Below are positions 58,954 to 64,000 of a stretch of 64,000 nucleotides of DNA, piece after piece (position 1 is the first letter of the stretch; each line of letters opens with the position of its first letter). Origin of the DNA: Stagonosporopsis chrysanthemi. Its lineage: Eukaryota; Ascomycota; Dothideomycetes; Pleosporales; Didymellaceae. The notes beneath the pieces are model-generated. The model was given only the letters and a program-made list of their open reading frames with translations. It did no database searches and was not told the origin of the DNA. The position numbers and the translations under genes are program-made. The DNA lies in the NCBI GenBank assembly GCA_022560025.1, contig JAFISE010000011.1:122098-186097 (forward strand), in the 5' to 3' direction.

Positions 58954-60647
58954 TCACGCACCCTCAATCGCAACCTCGTCCTCCATACTCCTCAGATCGT
59001 CCGCGACCTTGAACTCGGCGTCCGTCTTCGCCCTGACCTGGTCAACAGTCACCCCGTTCGCAACCTCGGTGAGCGTCAATCCGCCATTCACGCGATCGAC
59101 CTCGAACACGCACAGGTCAGTGATGATGGTGCTGACGCAGCGGGCGCCTGTGAGCGGCAGCCCGCACTGCTGGACGATCTTGCTGCTGCCGTCCTTGGCG
59201 ACGTGCTCGGTCGCGACCACGACCTTGGTCTGCTCGGGATTGCTGACGAGATCCATGGCGCCGCCCATGCCCTTGAACACTTTGCCGGGCACCATGTAGT
59301 TGGCCAGGTCGCCGGCGGCGCTAACCTGCAGCGCGCCGAGGATCGAGACGTCGACGTGCCCGCCGCGTATCATGCCGAAGGACTCGCTGCTGTCGAAGGT
59401 CGAGGCGCCGGGGAGGAGTGTGACGGTTTGTTTCCCCGCGTTGACAATGTCGGCGTCGACTTCGTCTTCGGTGGGGTGAGGGCCCATGCCCAGGATGCCG
59501 TTCTCGCTCTGCAGCCACACCTTGACGCCGTCGGGGATGTAGGAGGCGGCGTCTGTGGGGATGCCGACGCCGAGATTGACGTAGTAGCCGGGCTTGAGCT
59601 CCTTTGCGGCGCGCTTGGCGATGCGTGCGCGGTGGCCGCCGGCGGGCTTGCCTGATGCTGAGGGATCGCGCAGCTTCTTGATCTCGATGCTGTTGGGGAC
59701 TGTGGCGGGGACGATGCGGTCGATGAAGATACCGGGGAGGTCGATCTCGCCGGCGTCGAAGGTGCCGACTGGTACAATGTGTTCAGCCTCGACAATGGTG
59801 AGGCGTGCGGCCTTGGCCATGATGGGACCGAATGCTTTTGTGGTGTATCTAGATACCAACGTCAGAGTGTGTGAAGTGTGATCGCTCAGCATACGCACCG
59901 GAAGACGCAGTTGCCTGCCTCGTCGACCTTGTGAGCCCTGATGATTGCTACATCGCCTGGAAGAGCTGTCTCCATCAAGAACTTCTTGCCATTGAACTCG
60001 CGCACTTCTCTCTTTGTACCGTAGCCAATCGCCTTGCCTTCATTATCGAACCTTGCGGGGATTTTGCCGTCTTGTAGCAATGTGTTGACAGCGGTAGGTG
60101 TGTAGAAAGCTGGGATACCAGCGCCGGCGGACCTGATGCGCTCGGCCAGTGTGCCCTGCGGACAAAGCTCAATCTCGATATCGCCACTGAGGTACTGCTT
60201 CTCAAGTGCCTTGTTGTTGCCCAAGAAGCTAATGATCAGCTTCTTGACCTGGCCGTTCTTGGTGAGATGGGCAAGTCCGCCGACATCCTCAATACCAGCA
60301 TTGTTGGATACAGCAGTCAATGAATGTAACGACTCCGGACCGCGTTTCTGCAGAGCTTGAATGAGCGTTTCTGCGACACCGCAAAGTCCAAAACCTGCGC
60401 TGAGTATTGTGGAGCCGGATTGGACGTCTGCGACAGCTTCGTCTGCGCTGTCCCACAGCTTCGACTTTGATCGGTCAACCGATGGCGCTTTGTCTGATAC
60501 TGCACTGATGCTCCGTATTTGCTTTGTGAACCGCCAATGCGGTGGTGCTACGCGCGCTGCGCGTGATTGTGAAGGAACGGGACGGCGGGCGCATAGTCGC
60601 GCAGGGAGAGCGGCAAGCAGCCTGTACGATGAGGGCAGTGCGTCCAT
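58954..60647 (-). CDS. Succinyl-CoA:3-ketoacid CoA transferase (SCOT), mitochondrial
   Basis: Two exons (59899-60647 and 58954-59848) give 547 residues, close to the roughly 520 of animal SCOT. The Arg/Ala-rich N-terminus (LLAALPARLCARRPVPSQSR) is a mitochondrial targeting sequence. The alpha-like half contains GSTILSAGFGLCGVAETLIQ and NNAGIEDVGGLAHL; the beta-like half contains GYYVNLGVGIPTDAASYIP and the catalytic Glu in WLQSENGILGMGPHP. GGAMDLVSNPEQTKVVV completes the signature. It moves CoA between succinyl-CoA and acetoacetate or, in fungi, also acetate or propionate-related acids. A Zn2Cys6 gene lies 478 bp upstream on the same strand. Confidence 0.95.
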
Positions 60648-61125
60648 TGTTAGATGCAATGATGTGCGATTGTGCAAGAAGATCAGACAGCAGTACTATT
60701 TACGAGCTTCGCGGCCTCGGGCGAGAGCGGAAAAGGACTGTTGATGTCAGGGTCCCACTCCAGAACAAGAGCCGTCGAGCGCGCAGAGAGCTGTATCGGC
60801 AATATGATGACGCGATGCGAGGTAAGAGCTTCCAGGTGCATCGGCATCAAAAGTGTCTCCGAAGCACAGACGGCGAGTGTTCCGCGGCGACGGCCATGAG
60901 GGGCAGTCAGGAGCTAAGTCGCGAGTTGCTCGGCAAAGCTCTTCCGAGTAAAACGCCGAAGACGCTCATCCTTGAGCGTCGAGCAGAAAGAATGTCCGGC
61001 GCGCGTTGGCGCGTGCTGCTCGGTGGTTGAAGATCTGGCGTGAAAGTGCCAAGTTCTCAGGTGTAGGAAGCTGCTTTGGTTGACGCGGGCTTGCTTGAGC
61101 TTCAGCGAGGCTGTAGAGTAGTCTC
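60648..61125. other. Intergenic region between the SCOT and Zn2Cys6 genes
   Basis: 478 bp carrying the SCOT promoter. The 162-residue plus-strand ORF at 60542-61030 overlaps the SCOT 5' end and is Arg-rich without family features, so I do not call it. Confidence 0.5.
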
Positions 61126-63507
61126 TCAAGGGAAGTTGAAATCGGCAAAGTGCATCATGTCGTTCCACATGAAGGGATTCTCGTCGTTCCACATGTCGAG
61201 CTGAGGCGTCGTGAAGAAGTCGAGATTGGTCACAGTCTCGTTGACTTCGTTGTAGGACATGGCAGAGAACGGCAGCGGGTCGTTAAAACCCGAGATGGAC
61301 TCTAGAGATGGAAATTGCTGTGTACCGTCCGCAAGGTTTGGGGATAGACCCGTGTTATGCTGCGGTACTGCGTATGATTGCGATGCCGTTGCTGGTGCGC
61401 TAAAAGCCTCCAGACTTGGTGCTTGCTTTACAAGTACCCGCAAAAAGCGGCCGTATACAACAGATGCGCCGTTGCGGTGGCTGGGAGTGTTTCCAATGCG
61501 CTCAAGAACCGCGGCAGTCTCCTGTATGAGCTTTCGGACGCTGGGTGCGAGATTCTGATTGCTACGTTTCCCGGACGCTGGCGTACTCAGGGCGAGGGCG
61601 ATGCTTGCCGCAAAGCATATCATCGTCACTGTGTTGTTTGGCATTGATTTGAGGCGCGACTCGCCTTGGATGGCAGCTCGCATGACATTCAGCGCTGAAG
61701 ACACTGCAGAAACCCGGAAAGAGCGCTTAACTTCTGGCGGTGCACTTGGGTGGTTGAGCAGCATGCTGTATGTCGACAGGCGGGTGTGAGTAACAAGAAT
61801 CTCAACATACGGGGGGAGTGTCTTATGTTCGAAGTCGCCGATGACTGATGTCCACGTGTTGAGCCACTCGTCGAAGAACTCGTCAATCGCCCTTTCGATC
61901 TCGTGCGCGACTTTGAGACCAACGTCAATAACGCGGTAGCTGTCGCATCTTGCCCTGACATTGGCAAAGAGATTGTCGAGATCTCGGCGAAGGGCTGCCA
62001 TGGATACCATCGGACCATCCTGCAGGTCCGAGTCGAGGCTGGAGGGCCAGTAATCGCAATGCTGGATTAGCGGTGTCTTTGGAACACAATAGCTGCGACC
62101 TCGGGCAAGGCACACCCCTCGCTCTAGGACAAACAGGGCGATCCAGGTTCTTTCTCGCCGGCGCAACAGCCTCTTTCCTCTCGCAGAATTGACATCAACG
62201 TCCTCGAGGCCGTCCATTGCCAAGGCTTTGCTTGCATCGAGACACTCACCTCGCGGGATCTGTCTTATGAGGTCTGCATTGAATGTCGAAGAGGGAGTTA
62301 TGACCTTGTCAAGAGAAAGGTCGAGTGCGATTGATAACGCTGTAGCAAGGTAAAGACTTGTGTCGTCATCAGTAGCGTGCTGTCCTGGTGGCAGCCAAGG
62401 TATGCTGACCATAAATGCTAGCACAATCTCAACAGACCTGAACTTCTTGACAATGACCTGCTCTGCCAGGTACCTTCGGTGGATGAGCAAACGTTTGGCC
62501 AGGGAGGCAGTCTCGGGTAGGAAGACAGCTGTGAACGCCAGGAGCGTGGTGAATAGGAACGATGAGCGGTTTCGGACAAATTCCAGCGTGTGAACCATGG
62601 GATCGAGGCCCCAACGAGTGTGGGCCAGCTTTTGATGGAAACTACCGCTGTAAGCACGACGCATTTGTGCGGAATCTAACGACTTACTATGCAAGGAGGG
62701 TATTCGCTTCTTCCTTGGTGACCAGTCCGATGTCGATCGGGTCGTAACCTGATCCTTGATCGAGGCTGGCCTTCATGGGTAGGAAGAACTGATGCACATC
62801 CAGGAAGGCGCTGTGTTCACTACCGTTTATCTTGCTGCCTGGTGTCGAGATATTGTTCTCTACAGTATGTGGCGATGTTATGCGCAGGTCTGATATTGGT
62901 TTCAGCATACGACACCGGTGTGGATGAAGTGGAGTTTACCTGACGCGCGAGCAAGCAGCTGCAAAGGGTTCTCGACATCTTCAATGGCAAGCTGATCGTC
63001 ACTAGAGCTCCCGCCCTGGGCTCTTTCGGAGTGCTGAAGGATCGGAGGGGGCTTCATTTCTCTTGTTTCTGACGATAAAGGATCGTCCAAGTTGCTTGTT
63101 CCCGGAAGCTGCCCAGATGGGGGACTGTCATCATCCTTTGCATCGTTGAGTAATTCCTGCAGCTGCTCCAAGGTACGTTTGTGCGAAGGCGCATCAGACC
63201 TGCGCTTCTTGATCGCTTCCTCGACCTGAAAAATGGCCTTCTCGAGGCCGGACCGTTTACTGGGGGTGGTAAGCTCGGTGTTCCCCAAGCTGACGGTGCC
63301 AAAACTCACTTCTTCACACCTTTTTGCCTGCCAATGTGGAACTCGGGAATCACGCATTCTGTCCCGAGATGCGTGCATCTTTCGCAGTTGGGCGCTCCCT
63401 CATCGCGCTTGCACTTGATTTTGCTCTTCCTGCAGTTCAAGCACGCTTCACCAGTCAGAAAAGTGGGACCGATGTGACACAGACGTACCCGCTTGCTTGC
63501 TGTTCAT
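61126..63507 (-). CDS. Zn2Cys6 transcription factor next to SCOT
   Basis: Five exons (63489-63507, 63310-63445, 62940-63259, 62688-62859, 61126-62647) join to 722 residues from MNSKQAACLNCRKSKIKC. The zinc cluster continues KRDEGAPNCERCTHLGTEC, then GRQKGVKNKRSGLEKAIFQV and EEAIKKRRS, a linker and short coiled-coil dimerisation helix. The middle homology region includes FVRNRSSFLFTTLLAFTAVF, YLATALSIALDLSLDKVI, and RRRERTWIALFVLERGVCLA. The C-terminus is acidic and aromatic (DMWNDENPFMWNDMMHFADF), typical of an activation domain. The first exon is only 19 bases, fixed by an ATG and splice sites in phase with the first Cys. Its position suggests, but does not prove, control of SCOT. Confidence 0.88.
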
Positions 63508-64000
63508 GCCTCGATCGCAGTGCTACTACCCCAGTTCGTTGGCATGCGACGCTTTTTCCTTGTGAACGTTGATTGCTTTATGCGCTCAGTAATTGGGTGG
63601 GCTGGTGCGGTGCAACGCAAACAACGGAACTCAGATTCTGAGGGTCGGTTTTGGGCAGGCAACTAGAACTCCGATTGTTTATGGTCAAACACTTGTCATG
63701 TATCGGCTGATTGCACGTTGAGTCAATGGATGCTTGCAACAGGGAGGAGGAACACGCTCTCGGCTACCGGTACTGTTTCTCGATTCTGGGGTGGTACACT
63801 AGCGAGACCCTGGCCGTTAGCTGCATATGAGCGAGAGAAGCTCAGCTTCGAGATCTTGGCGGAGGCCCACGGCTCTGGTCTCGGGATTGATTTGTAGAAT
63901 AAGGGGGGGGGGGGGGGGGGGGAAAAATTGGGGGTTAAAAACTCCAAAAATTGTCCGGAGCAAAAACCGGGGCAAACGCGTTTTTTCGGGTGTGTAGCAC
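63508..64000. other. Promoter of the Zn2Cys6 gene and low-quality-looking right end
   Basis: No gene seen. The last 100 bases begin with a 20-base poly-G run and continue with short homopolymer steps (AAAAATT, AAAAACC, TTTTTTC) unlike the rest of the window, which may mark a contig end. Confidence 0.5.
63903..63922. repeat. Poly-G run of 20
   Basis: The longest homopolymer in the window, 80 bases from its right edge. Confidence 0.9.

Noticed and set aside
59203..59655. 150-residue plus-strand ORF in GC-rich DNA
   Set aside because: Antisense to SCOT, which is unmistakable on the minus strand.
60542..61030. 162-residue Arg-rich plus-strand ORF
   Set aside because: Overlaps the SCOT start and promoter; composition reflects GC-rich DNA, no motif.
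1..64000. tRNA and rRNA genes
   Set aside because: No stretch with a convincing TpsiC arm plus acceptor stem, and no rRNA-like sequence, was found by eye; a covariance-model scan would be decisive.

Overview
The window is nuclear DNA of a filamentous ascomycete (Pezizomycotina, most likely Dothideomycetes). The evidence is split genes with 40-200 bp GT-AG introns, Zn2Cys6 regulators with a fungal transcription-factor homology domain, a HET-domain protein, fungal rhodopsin-like and SAC-domain membrane/phosphoinositide proteins, and many MFS permeases. Exon joins were worked out by hand from reading frame, splice sites and protein continuity. Most multi-exon models below add up to an open frame from start to stop.

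Layout. 1-4.2 kb: an NmrA-like gene cut by the left edge with a CAA microsatellite in its first intron, a 23/26-bp minisatellite with a related 36-bp palindrome, and a Zn2Cys6 regulator. 4.5-11.3 kb: a fungal membrane protein, then decayed DNA with a broken phosphotransferase-like gene, a broken membrane-anchored gene and a small inverted-repeat element. 11.3-19.1 kb: a secreted polysaccharide-lyase-like protein, then a compact trio of ACS-family permease, divergent Zn2Cys6 regulator and FAH-family hydrolase. 19.1-22.0 kb: gene-poor. 22.0-32 kb: a conserved fungal protein, then P450, 14-TM efflux permease and wax-synthase-like O-acyltransferase in one orientation, and a rhodopsin-like membrane protein. 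33-46.9 kb: mainly housekeeping genes (fatty acid 2-hydroxylase, RBM39-like splicing factor, PHD protein, PI-PLC-like protein, SDR, sugar transporter). 47.7-64 kb: a small possible gene, a Sac2-like phosphatase, a HET protein, a disordered protein, a second ACS permease, mitochondrial SCOT, and a Zn2Cys6 regulator next to it.

The most interesting signal is regulatory. The 257-bp divergent promoter between the ACS permease and its Zn2Cys6 regulator holds a perfect 9-bp inverted repeat with 7-bp spacer (TTTTGCCGA / TCGGCAAAA). The promoter of the FAH-family hydrolase on the regulator's other side holds an exact copy of the half-site and a near-copy of the whole inverted repeat with a 9-bp spacer. 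This suggests a three-gene acid uptake and breakdown regulon, possibly linked to the nearby secreted lyase.

Several dispersed non-coding repeats occur as diverged pairs in which many differences are C/T or G/A transitions. Together with in-frame TAG codons at expected Trp or Gln positions in decayed genes, this fits past repeat-induced point mutation (RIP). I found no supportable tRNA, rRNA or CRISPR feature.
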